Part shown: piece after piece, positions 47,326 through 60,700 of the stretch
Numbering within the stretch: position 1 is the stretch's first letter
How the letters are laid out: every line of letters starts with the position of its first letter
NCBI RefSeq assembly: GCF_003073045.1
Contig: NC_037595.1
Coordinates: 7,739,509 to 7,803,508, forward strand
DNA: 64,000 nt
Direction: 5' to 3'
Source of the DNA: Pomacea canaliculata
Taxonomy: Eukaryota; Mollusca; Gastropoda; Architaenioglossa; Ampullariidae
Translations under genes and position numbers: made by a program
Notes under the pieces: generated by a model
What the model saw: the letters and a program-made list of their open reading frames with translations, nothing else
Told to the model about the DNA's origin: nothing
Database searches by the model: none

Positions 47326-48745
47326 AATAAGCAAAACAACAGATCTGGTCAGAAACAGGTCAAACTAACTTTTCTAAACATCAAAGAAAGATGACAAAGT
47401 CGTTGAGCGTCTATGTACAACAACAAATCCTGTCATTCAAAAAAAAAAAAAAACCACCAACAAAAACTCAAAGTAACAGAGCAAATGAAAACTATGCATT
47501 TCAGCAAACATTGGGTGCACATTTATAAAAGAGAGAGAAAGTTTGTGTGTTTGTGTGTATATATATACAAATTGATTAGCTACATTCAGTGAAGCTTAAA
47601 GCCTAAGAGGCACATGTCTGATTCTTTTTTTTCAGCACTCCAGCTTAACACAGGTTCTTTACTTTCCCTATTTTTCTATTTGTAGTTTTGTTACTTTAAG
47701 GATTATAAATGAGCTCATGACACCACTTGCTCCAAAAGGCTCCTCACACTTCACCAACTCACCACATGTGGTCATATGCTTCATCCTAATACATTTTCTG
47801 TTCTTTAGCTTCTGTGAAGTGTAGTCTTTAGTTTTCACCACCTCTAGTTTATAGGTTCATAGTTCTTGTGCTTTCATGCTCCACCAACCTCCTCTGTGTG
47901 TGTGAATGAGTAAGCATGTAGTTTTCTTTTTTGTTTTGTACTTTGCTCCAGAAAATCTCCTGATAAATACAGTGTTTTAATCAATAACAACCGATGGTGG
48001 TTCCCTGATCAATATTACATTTTTATATAACATCAAAAATTTACATCACTCATATTCTTGTCAGCAGGAGAGAGCCCTCTAATCTGACAAAGGCAATGGT
48101 GTTACCAACACAGATAAATACTATACACACTTCTGACTGCAAATAAGGCAACCAGGAAAGATAGCAGAAATGTGCTGCAAGGGCACATACAACATAACGC
48201 ACAGACTTCTGAATCTAGATTTTACAAGACCAATGAAAAACAGTTACGGGCTGAAGATTTTAATGTGATTTCCTACTGCCAAAGATGATAATATCTAACT
48301 GAATTTCTCATCACCAAGAAATAGCATATAAAGTTAATAGTGTAGTTTTTTTTTAAAAAAAAGATGTCAGCAAATAATTTCCCCCAAAAAAAAAAAAAAA
48401 AGAAGAAATAAAAAATTCATATGACAGTTTCTTGAATTCAGATCTGTCAAAACATTTTCATTTGCCAACTAAATATTTTTATGCCATCTTTTCAATTTTA
48501 TTTTTTTATAATAGTAAAGTATACCTGAAAAAGAGGTAGGGAAAATTTAGTCATACTGTCCTGTAGACTCCCTTCTAGGATTCTGCATTTTCCTGAAAGT
48601 TGAAGCAAGATTCAAGAACTGAAGTGGCTGTAGGGTCAGGCAAGGAATGGTACTGGCTCGCCACTCATTCCTCCAGGACAACAGGAGTGATGTGATAGTG
48701 GAAAAGAGGGAATCATTGAGGACATCTGGCATCATCAGGACGGCT

Positions 48746-51700
48746 TTATGTTGGCCGACATGTTGGGCTCTCTCCTTGATTTTCATCTTCATCAACATCG
48801 AGAAAGCCAGTTATTCTATAGCCCATGTTCATAAGCATCACTTCTAAGGGGTCAGCATTCATTCGCTTCTGGTTGGCTGATGCTGCATCGTCCGAGTTGT
48901 TCACTTCACGCTCATTTTTTGAGCCATCCTTCAACATACGAAAGACAATTTAATAATCATGCTATTTTCCTCAATTAAGAATGTTTAAATATGCCATATT
49001 TATAATTATTAACATACAAATATGACTATAATGTAAATAAACTTTTGGAGATAGGAAACTGAAAAACAAGGGAACATGTGACAGCTGATCAGAAACTAAT
49101 GGACAGACCCTGGTTCACTCTGCTTCAAGCCAACTAGCTGCCTATTGGAATTTGCAAGATGACACTTCTTCATTATTTGGAAAGCCCTGTCACTATATTC
49201 TTACAGTTTTGATACAATCTCAATGCTGCCTGCTTATTGGTTTTCCCCCTTGAACTGCTTTAGTTCTTTCTATTATTGCTAGTACGAGCACTATCTTGAA
49301 TTGCCCCATGGGGATCAATAAAGTTGCACTGTATTCTCAAAACTGAGGTGGCAGGTGTCAATCTGTTCCTGTACCAAGTTGTTTTTTTATATATCATGAT
49401 GGGTAAGACGGCTTCAGCAAATTCTATTACAGATTTTGCTAGGTCTATCCAGTAATTACATTTCAGCATATGTGAGAAAAAGCGCGTTTGTGTGTGCTTG
49501 CACATATTATAGGTAAGATTGTGGATTCTGGAGTACTACAAAGTCTGTTTGGTTGTGGAATATTAATCTGCTTTGTTACCACCTAACTAAGCATACATCG
49601 TTTGCCCTTTGCAAACTGTAGTGCACAAACTAAACGAAGACTTAAAAGTAAAGCTAACAATTATTGGGCTGTTTCCAGTTTTCATAAATAAGGCATCAGT
49701 ATCTGGACAGCAGATGATGGCTGGCAAATAATATCACAGTTCTTAAGGGAAACAGACTTTACATACATAAAAATAGCTGCTGATGTCTGTATCACTGACT
49801 TTTTTCACTACCTGATGTCTCAATGCAGAGTAACAAAAAAAGTGCAAACCAAGATTTTTCTGGATTTTATTGCAGATATTATTTTAGAATTAGGTAAAAA
49901 ATAAAAATGACCACTGTGTCCATGTGCACATATAAGCTCAACACACCAGCACCAGCATGAACACATATATCGATATTCTGTAGAGAAAAAGTATACCTCT
50001 GCCCGTGGACTCCAGAGTCTGACCACAGGATCAATGCCACTTGTTGCTAGGAGACAAGATGTAGGATGAGGCTGCAGGCAGTTTACAATAGAGTCATCGC
50101 CTCTTAAAACCCGCACTATGTTGGTGGTCTCTTTCTCCCATATGAAAAAGGACCCATCATCAGATCCAGCTACGATGTATTGCCCATTGCTATTGACAAA
50201 ACAAATGTGATTTAGACAACAATGAATATTCTTGCCCCAAAATAATTTTTAAAACCATGAGCAAGCTATGACACATAATTCCTAAGTTTCAAGGTTTTTG
50301 GGGTGTTAGACATCATGCTGAGCTGTTGAAGCCATGACTTGGATTTAGTAAAAACCCCTTTGCCCGGGTTGCAAGACCTGTCAGATTGATACCTCTAAGG
50401 CAAATCACAGCAGCCAATGCCATCTGTAAAATTCTGAAGAATACTTGAACACTGACATGCTGCTTAAGGATCTGTAATTTATTTTCCGAGCTTTCATTGT
50501 TCTGAATATTAATGAGTCAAATATTGATTGGAATTAAGTAAAGCTAATAATTCTTCATCCATAAGATGCTCTTTTGCCATTCTCTCACTTTACGCAGCAC
50601 TTTAAAAGTGTGAAGAAATTAACAGAAGCAATGAATTGCCTCCCTGTCAACAAATCGTTCAAAGCATTTCTCCTTGTTACTGAGGATTACTATTTGATTA
50701 TCTCACTAGATAGTGACAGGATCAACAACAGACTTGCTTACTCATAAACTTTTGCACACAGATCTTATGACTGATTAGTATTTGAATTAGCCATTACAGA
50801 GATTGAAAATACAGACTCCAGGTCCTCTAGTAAGGTATAAGATGACGAGGTTTTGACAGGAATATTGTACCAAACGATGTTTGAATTTCATCATTTTCCT
50901 ATGGAAATTGGGAAAGATTGTAGTAGAAGTACCTTGATTAAAATATATTTTAAGACCACTTCTCATTTCTATTGTAATACAACAGTGTATTTTCCAAGGA
51001 ATTCATTTTCACAAAAACAATAAAACGGCACAAAATTAACCCTTATCACCTTTACGGGCCTCTGCTGGGTGCGAGTTAGGACTCATTTCATGGTGGTGGA
51101 TCACTTATGTTATGCACTATGCTGGTGTTTAATGTAGCACTCTAGTAGTGTACTAAGTTATGTCTTTCTTTGTAGAGGGTAGGGATCAACTAGCTCCCAG
51201 GACTGTCCCTTTCTCACGTCAGCTGCATGCATAATAGCCAGTCTTGAACTGCCCACCCGTGGCTAGTGGCAACTGGACCTATTGTTACACCAAAAGTTAT
51301 GAAGTTGCCTGAGCCATTTGGGGAGACCATGACCAGACAGGGTGGGGTGAGGGTGACCATGGGGGCTGAGAAAGGTTGTGATGAGACCGTGGGAAAAGAG
51401 GGTAGATGGTTCTGGAACGTTTGACGAGAGACAGTGAAAGTAGCTTTACAGCTGAGAGAGGCTTTTTTGGTTTTGGAAGTGAGAGTGGAGACCGCAGGCC
51501 AGCCACCGAGTGAGACTCTGAATAAAATCTATGGTTATGCGGCAATATCCATCTTTGCTGTGTTCTTGTACGACTAGCCACCCCTATGTAGCCATCAGGA
51601 ACTGATGTGTTGGTTACATTAATAGCATGAACTCTTTACATTTGAAGGCCAAATGAGAAAACTTATTAACCCACAAAAAACTACTTTCCATCTTATGCAT

Positions 51701-54700
51701 AAGTACTTCCATCAAGTAGTTTATTTCAAATAGCAAACAAGACCTTCCAAAGAAGTTAGCTTCCTTGATGTCTGTAGTAGTGTTGCAATGGCCACAGAAG
51801 CGTAACTCATAGTCATAGGCCATCTGCTGCCAATGCTTCTCCTGAGTAGAAAATGCTGCTTTGCGTCGCTGGCTGCCAGTTTCCTCTGCTCGAGAACTCT
51901 CACTGTCATCTGCACCTTGAAACAACAGCACCAAACAACGCAGATCTTCATCAAATGCCTACATTAGTTTCCTTTTTAACATTAACCACTCAAACATAAA
52001 AACAAAGTCATTTATACTAGTAGGTTAATATATTAGTTCCCTTAGCTTGTTGTAAAGATGTGTAGGTAACTTTCTTTTGTCCCATGTGAAATGTTTATGC
52101 AGTAAGTGAAGGCTGCAGCCAATCTGAACTATCTAAAGCATATATATAAATAAACTATTGATTTGACAAAAAAATCTACAAGCTTGACATTAGGACTGGG
52201 GTTCTGATCTATGTGGAAATTGCGCAGTCAATAATGACATTCATGTTTCCGGTGAATAAAATGTGATTTGTAGCTCAGATTTTGGGAATTATTATTTTGT
52301 AATTTAATCCAGTCTTTTGAAACAACAGAAACAACTGTCTTCAAATAAGAGATAAAAACATTTTATAACCCTTTTTATAATCTTGCTACTACTTGCCTGC
52401 AATGTTATTTACCACCAATATTTTTCTTAAAAAAATTTCTGCTATTAATATGTCTTAATCAAGAGGTTTTGAAGCAGCAGGAAATTTGAAGCCAAGAATG
52501 TATCAAACCTAATATCTAGTCTTGCTGCCAGACTGTGTATTTTCTCTATGTTCCTCCAAGCTTTAATATAATCTTAAATTTATTCTTTTGTAAAAAGCAT
52601 CTATGTTCATGTTTCAAGCACTAACCATTCACTTTAGAAAATAGGACAGCCTTGATGTCACGTTCCAGGGCCTGACAAGCATGGGATGTTGCATAGTCTG
52701 GGAACTTTGTCTTGAAGATGTTCAGGCAATCATATGCTTCCTGCACCCAGCCCAGCTCATGCAGACAGCGAGCCATGCGAAAGTGGGCCTTCATGTGATT
52801 AGGCTCAATGCTGAGAGCTGTATGGCAGTCTCGTAATGCTGCGTATAGGTCCCCATCCCTTCCAGCAAACACAGAGTTATCTCAATCACTATATCTTAGC
52901 CAACCTGACATAACAGCAACTGCTGGAGGCTGTTAAGGTGTAGTCAACATTTCCTACAGACGTCCAATGAAGTCAATATATTTTAATCTCTTTGATTGCA
53001 GCTAGTCATGCAGGTGCCCCAAGATGTGCACTGGATTAAAAGTTATTTACTCACATAACATATTCAATGATTAACTTCCTTAAAATCTGGCTGATGCTTG
53101 CTAAACATAGACACCTATTCTTTGTTTCTGCAGCAAGCATTATGTAGTTATGTTTCAAAATGTTTCCCTGTATAAACTTAAAATGATGAAAAATAACTCC
53201 ACAGAAATGTAAATTTATGTAGTACATTCTTAAACATGTTTAAATCTACACTGTTTTAGGACAGCCTTTCACAAATATGTTGCATATCATTCTTTAAGTA
53301 GGGCTTGCCTCACTTATTCCATGCTTGTATGCTTCCCCCACAAAACAAGAATTTAAATTTGAAAGTCATGATATTGAGCGATTTTAGGCCTTAGTGGTCT
53401 GCCATATTTTTACTTTAGTAAAGTGGTCTGCGGTCCGAAATACTTTGAGAACCACTGCCTTACACAAAAACTAAAACAGAACTGTTAAAATATCTAACTT
53501 TTAAAAGCCTTTTTCATATAAAAAGTGCAGTGTATCACTGACAGAAATCAGTCTTAAAGCAAATGTAAGACATTGTACTTGATTAATACAATTTTTATAT
53601 GACAACCAAGCAAAATAGAAACACAAACTGACCATTTGCGCTTCATGTATGCTGCAGCTCGATTGGCTAGAAGAACTGGTGTGCCTGGTGAGCGTGCAAT
53701 GGCTTGATTATAAAGGTACACAGCTTTACTGTACTGTTCCTTCTCAAAGCATGTGTTAGCATGCTTCTTCAGTCTGTCTACCAATGCAGTCATATGAGGT
53801 GCATCCCCACGAAGCCTTTGCATGAAAATAATAAAATTCAAAAATCAGAAACAACAGGTTTATGAAAAATGTCATATAAAGTTTCAAAGTCCATCACTGC
53901 ATTCAAAGTATCAAATGCTGATATAAAGAACTAGTTAAAACTACTTATAAATCCACTTTGTCAGTTGATGTGGCCATCTGCTCGTTTTTCCTCTGACCAG
54001 TAATAATGGACGAGCACAACCATTTATTGCCCCACTTGTAGGACACCTGGAACCCCTACTTGCAAAAGTGAAATGGCAACAGCTGGTGTGATCTAGCCAT
54101 GTGACCCCACACAACACCTTGTTGAAAACTGTCTTTCAAATCACCTTGAAGGGTGGTTGATGTCATAGTGGTCAGAAAAAGAAATGGATTACTAACTTGA
54201 AGAAGTGGACTGGTCAACCTGTGCAGGACTTGCTCACTAATGCCCAAAACAGGCATGAGTGGCAGGCCTTCTCAGCTGCCATGTGGCACCCCCACCCCCA
54301 ACAAGATGAATGATAACCACTTGTCAGTAAAGGTATTCATCTATGTATGTAAAAGTATGTAGGTACCTATGCAAGCATGTAAGCCCTCAGCATTCTCCTA
54401 GGATCAGTCTCTGATTTTTGATTTAGTGTTTGTGGAAATAAAAATGTTTATAAGCACTTAGGAAACACTTTCCTGCCATAAGCTTAAACAATAAAGTCAC
54501 CCATCCTACCTTTTTTTCTCTTGCTGCTGTTCAGAAGAACCACCTTCATCTGACAAACTGGAATCGGGGTACAACGTCAGTGTGGTGGTAGGTGCAGGTA
54601 GCACTGAATGCCGAGATATACCATTGGTAACACCATTTGCTGTTGTTCCATTGCGATGCAGACTATAACCATTGCTGCTGACACATGCTGTTGCACCTGT

Positions 54701-57700
54701 TTGTTTGTATAAAAGGCATCAGTAAATCCCTGAAAATAACATGGGCCTCCAAACACAGGATGCATCTAGGGTAAATTAAGCCTTGATTTTAGTTTTTCAA
54801 TCTTTCACTATTAACTCATTCTAGATGTAATACCTGGATTTAGAGTTACATCTATATTATGAGTGTATATATATATATAACAAATTTTGGAAGCAAAACT
54901 ATTAAAGTTATGGAGTAAAACTGTTCTAACAGAAGAATCTAAACGTTCTTATCCAAATGCTGGATATTCTCTGAATTGTTCTCCCTGAAAAAGTGAAGTA
55001 TTTGATGTGGCATTTTCAGAAAGACTTCTACACAAAACATGACACTCATTGTATGATACTTGGATACTTCCCACAAATAATGCACCCCAATAGTTATAAA
55101 CAGATATGAAAAACTACTATCTAATTCAATCATTTCATAAGCCTCTATAACCTGTTTTTCTATCATATAGTTAGCAAAAGGTCAGGATCATGAACTCCAC
55201 CATTTCAAATATAAAAAAGTGTAAAGAAATGGTATTGTGGAATTATTATCCAAAGCTAGTAGTCAGACCTTTGGTAGCTCCAGAACCAACGTAACAGGCA
55301 GATGGCAGGGCATGCAGCTGACGAGCTGTACGTTTGGCATTGATGTCAAAGAGGTAAATCTGTTCTCCACCCAAGTTTACCAGCAGTTCTGCCCCAGTAG
55401 GTCCAAAAGTCACATATGTAGAAGCTAGTGTTCGATATCTTTTACGGTAGTCAGGCTGCTTTTGTGGCAAATGACCTATTGAAGAACCATAGACCCAAAT
55501 AGTTTTTCACAACTCTCAGTCAATTATTTAATAGTAGAGAGATTCAACTAGAAGTTTCAAATACTTTGGTCATTCACTACAACTTCTCTATATTTGTTAC
55601 TTTCAGGGGCTGGTGCACCAATGCTAAAACTTAGCTGTAAGCTAAACTACTACAGACCCCAGTTTACTATGTAACTTGTACCTTATAAGTTATTACACAA
55701 ATCAGCTGTCATAGCTGTTAGTTTTTTTCTGTCTTTAAATTATTTGATTAGCCTTGCTTTGTAAAAACTGCTTTGAAAATAACTGACAGATCAAATCATG
55801 AACTTAAAATTAAAAATAATAAAAATATCCTTCTAAAAAATAAAACTTGGTTACTTGCAAGTACCCATTTTTAATATTTCATGAAGAAGAGGGTGACAGC
55901 ACTTTACATCAGTTTTTAGTTATTACTCAATCCATATGACATTTTAAGATTACCTGCAATAAAGTATTGAACACATCCTTCTGGAAGACTGTAATCCTCT
56001 CCTTCTACTGGCTCTAGATGTGGGTGATCCCAAGGAAACCTAAATATAAAATAAAAATAAAAATAGTACACAGAGGAAAGAAAGAGACAAACCTGCATTC
56101 CATTCATTATTAAAAAATACACTATAGTTGATAAAATATGTGAGAGAGTAAACTAAAATTTTGTGTAAATAAAGCTAAGAGAGAGAGTGTGTGTGTTTGT
56201 GTTGCTTTGCAAATCTGCACTTCATGATCCTAACTAAACTTTGCAGTGCTCCCTTTTCTAGGAAAGATTGTACATTCTGTTTGATTTATATATTTACAAC
56301 ATCAGTCTTATAGTTTTCAAGTCATCAACATTGATGTCATCTCATGGGCTTCCTTAGGGCCAAGGTAAGGATCCAAAAAATGAATTTCCAGATTGTTTGA
56401 AATAAGATCACAAACAATATTTGGTCAGCAATATGTAGTTAAAGTGATGACCAAAAAGAGAAAAAAGGGCTGTCCACTGAAACCAATTAGCAAAGGTTCA
56501 TGAAAAGTACAGTGCAAATCTAAGCACAATTTTTAACCTTCTGAGGCATCCAAAGCATAGACAAACAAGCAGTGGTACTTGACCACATCATGTTCTTGAA
56601 ACAAGTGTCTTAGTATTTCACTACACTAATGCCACAAATCTGAATTTATTAACCTTAATTTATTATTCATCACATGAACTGGCAGATCCATGGTTGACAC
56701 CAACATCTTGGAAGAGTTTAAGAGAGTATTCTGTGGTATAACCTCCCATGTTAATGCCATTCTCTACCAGGCAAATATGAACCAAGTACAGCAATTATTT
56801 TTAAATAACCCTCCTGTAACAGCTTTTACTGGTCAAAAATAGCTTTCACCAGGAATCTAAATGTGGTAACAGATGATATAAAACTACTGAAAAATCATTC
56901 CGGACGATAAAAGGGAAGCTGCAAATGTAAAAACCAAAGTGGAGAGAAACCTGCAGGTTCAACAATAAAAGAAGAGATAATAATTAAAGTACCAAGGAAA
57001 AAATGTCAAGGAAGGAAGAAAACAGATGGTCAGGCAACACCAGGTACCAATGACAGTAAATTATAAAGCTGCACCTTGCTTTTCATAATCAAATTTATGA
57101 CAATTATCATGAAACTCAAGCTGTCTTGAAAAGTTAATTATTTTTACATCTATAGAGAATTGTGAAAGCCCTGTTGCATGGTGGTTAGAATGTTGATCTG
57201 GTTCAAGGCCTGCTCTGGTCTCTGGCTCTCCCAACTGATGGCTACTTGATTTATCTTACAAGGCAAAGGCTGTCAAAGGAGAGGGTTGGGCTCTTAGGAC
57301 ATAAAGATTTAGAACCCCAAACTGTTTAGGTGGTTCCACCCTAAACTTGATGTATTGCATAAACAGACATGTTACCTAGATGATGCTTGATTTGGAAGAT
57401 ATCCTCTACATCAAACAGTGGAATAATAATCCTTAAGCTGCAGGAGTACCTGGTGTTTGGATCTCCCGGCAGCTTCATACTCCGGCATGCCAACATGCGT
57501 CGATCATACACCCGGACATAAGGATCATTAGCTCCAACTGCTATCAGCTCAGGGCGCAATGAGTTGACAGCAATACACTTGGCCTCTGCATGATCTCCCA
57601 TATGAGCATTAAGATTGATTAAAATGTTGCTTGGGTGACTAGAGCTCATTTCTGGGCATCTCAGATCAAACTGCCTGTAAGAATAAAGAAGTGCACTAAA

Positions 57701-60700
57701 TAAATTCTATCATTTAGATACAATATTTTGACATTTTTCTGCATTATAATATTTCACCTGCTACAACATCACATATATAAGTTTATTCCTTGTTTCTCCT
57801 AGCAACAACACCACTCCAGCAGACCTGGATTTGGGCAGCCCCCCTCAGTTGGGCCCATGTGGTTCCGACGTCCTTTGCCTTCCTTCCTACTGTTCTTTTC
57901 CAAGTCTGCTTTGGTCTCCCAATTCTCCTCTTCCCCTGAGGGTTCAAGTGTCTGGTTGGCAACGGTGTCATCTAGTTTGCGAAGGTGTCCTATCCAGCGC
58001 TATTGGCACTTTTTGATATCTTGGCTAGTGGTATTTTGGTTGGTTCTTTTCCACAGGCTGCTGTTGGAGATCTTTTTAGGCCATCTTGTTCCCAGAAAAT
58101 GACGTAGGTGTCTGCAGCTTTTTGTTGATGGTGTTTGTCACTCTCCACATTTCAGAACAATACAGTGTATACAGAACAGTAGGACAGCTTTCACACTGGT
58201 GTTATAGATGCAGACCTTACTGCGGAAGGATAATGCTCTGGAGTTCCTGATGGGCGTAAGCTGTTAAAAGCATGCCTGGTCTTGTTGATGCAGCTTTTGA
58301 TGTCATTATCTGCTCCACCGTCCTTGTTGACAATGCTCTCCAGATACACAAAGGGAAATTTTTCAGGATGTTCTCTCCTTGAAGTTGGATTGGGAATTCC
58401 TGCTTTCTGTTGATTCTCATTACTTCAGTCTTCTTTCAGTTGACCTTTAAGCCAGTCTTCTCTGCTTCCTCTGCTAGCTTACTCAGTTTGGTTTGTGCAT
58501 CTTGCTGCCGATGAGATAGGAGACTAATGTCATCTACAAAGTCCAGGTCCTCTAGTTGTTAGGTGAAGGTCCACTGGATCCCACTGTTGTTGTCTTGGGT
58601 TGTCTTGCACATAATCCAGTCTATGACCAACAGGAAGATTGTTAGTGATAATATGCAACCCTGTCTTATGCCAATTTTCATTATGAAAGGTTTAGTGAGC
58701 TTGCCATTGTGGATAATTTGGTAAGACAAGTCTTCTTATAACCACTAGATTAGCTTTATGTTTATGAGATTAGGTGGAATACCACAGTGGATCATCAGAT
58801 GACGTCCCTGTCGACACTGTCAAAGGTCTTCTTAAAGTCCACAAAAGTTACATTAAGGGAGGACTGCCACTTGAAAACTGCTCAATGATGATATAGAAGG
58901 TGGCAATGTGGTCAGTGCATGACCTATCCTGTGGAAGCCCTTGTTGTTTTAGTCTCAGTCTCTTGTCTAGTGCATTCTTCAGTCTCTCTAGAATTGCCTT
59001 TGTCAGGACTATGCTGGGGATGAACAGCAGCAGGATCCCCCGCAAACTGTTGCACTGGGAGAGGTCTCCTTTCTTAGTAACTTCACCAGGTGGCCTAGTT
59101 TCCAGTCTGTTGTTTCTTGGTCTGCCTTTAGTGCTTCTGGGGGTATGCCATCTGGGCCTGCCGCTTTGCCACTTTCCATGCTTTTGATAGCTTCGATGAT
59201 TTCTGTCTTAGTGGGAGGGCTGGTGCTGACGTACATTATAAATTTATATATGTACAAATATACCACTATCTTAGAAATAAAAGCACTTTAATCCTTTAAT
59301 TTTTAAAGCTCTCAAGGGAAGTTTTTCAAATGATATAAGTTAAAGACAATATTTTTAATAAATATAAATAAAAAGCATGAAAAATATAGACACATAACAG
59401 AGATGAAATATTTTAAATTATCTTTCCATTATTTTTCCATCTACAGCAGAATGACAAGAGAATATGGAGCTTACATGATACAGCCATCTTCAGCTGCACT
59501 CCAGAACACAAACGGCAAGTTAGGAGCAGTGGCAATGCGCTTGACCCTACCAGCATGACAGCTGAAGACCTGCATTGTTTCCTGCATGTTAAGGTCATGA
59601 ACCCTGATCTTACAATCAGCAGCACCCGTCACCAATGTAGAGTCACCAGAAGCAGGCAAAAACTGTCAGTAAAAGTTATTCATACATTAGAAGCAATGCT
59701 ACATAGCAACAACAAATAGTGAAGAGATATGTGGAACAGACTTCCTTTAGCCTGCTGTTGCGAGGAAAGACATCATCAACCATATGTTATTAAAAAAGGT
59801 GAAAATATTCTATTACAGGCATTCAATATTTAAAAAGCACTTCAGTAATCTCTGACATTACATTTTGTTTTAAAATACAAAAGAACTGTTCCACTCAAAT
59901 CTGGGGAAAAATAAGAAAAGTTAAAAAAAATATAAATATGTGTTTATAAAGAGTATGCTTTCACTCTGACTTCAAAAATCCCATCAGATGTAAATTTTCA
60001 TCTGTCTGTTTCTTCTGCCTTTACAAAATACTTGAAATAATAATATGCGTTAATATTTTAGTGGTATACAGTGCAGTGAGAAAACTTGGACATAGTGCAG
60101 TGTCACCTTAACAGAGAAGATGTTGCCCTGATGGCCTGTTCTTATGATAGTTTTGGATCTGTGTAAAAATGGGTCCCATAAGATGACTTGGACATCATCA
60201 GATCCACTTGCTAACAAACTGCAAAGAGACAACACACACATTTAAAGACTATATATATATATCAAAACTATAATAACATGAAAAAACGTCTTTTTAAAAT
60301 TTCTTAACAATGTTGTTAACTATGATTGTAGACCATGGCCCAAATATAAGTTTAGTGGAATAAAAACCGTCAACTCTGAAAATGTTACCTTCCAGTTTCA
60401 TTCCATTCCAAACAGTTCACACAGCCCTGGTGTCCATCCAGTTCTGCTTCTAGCCCCAGCCGACTGATCAGGGCTGGGGTTACTTGCAGAACACGTTGAA
60501 AACTTCTGTACACTTGATCCTTGAAAGAAAGAGGCTACTTTTTTTAAGCATAAATAGCAATATATTCTCCTGCTGAAAACAGAAGAACTGTTTCACAACC
60601 TATGGGATAAGTGATATAAATAACTTTTTTTTGAAAACAGCATTGAGAAAAGTCATTTTTGGTCCAAAAAATGAGATGAAAGCTTTCCGGAGCCGAATAA

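Larger units (their letters stand above)
45090..48745 (-). other. WDTC1: 3' UTR of WDTC1
   Basis: From the WDTC1 stop codon to AATAAA on the - strand (TTTATT on + at 45106-45111). AT-rich and without coding signal; it contains a retroposon (46869-47052) and a tandem duplication (47181-47325). The extent is inferred from the signal alone; nearer signals exist. Confidence 0.45.

Noticed and set aside
57831-58102. + strand ORFs over the LINE
   Set aside because: Antisense reading of the reverse transcriptase tail.
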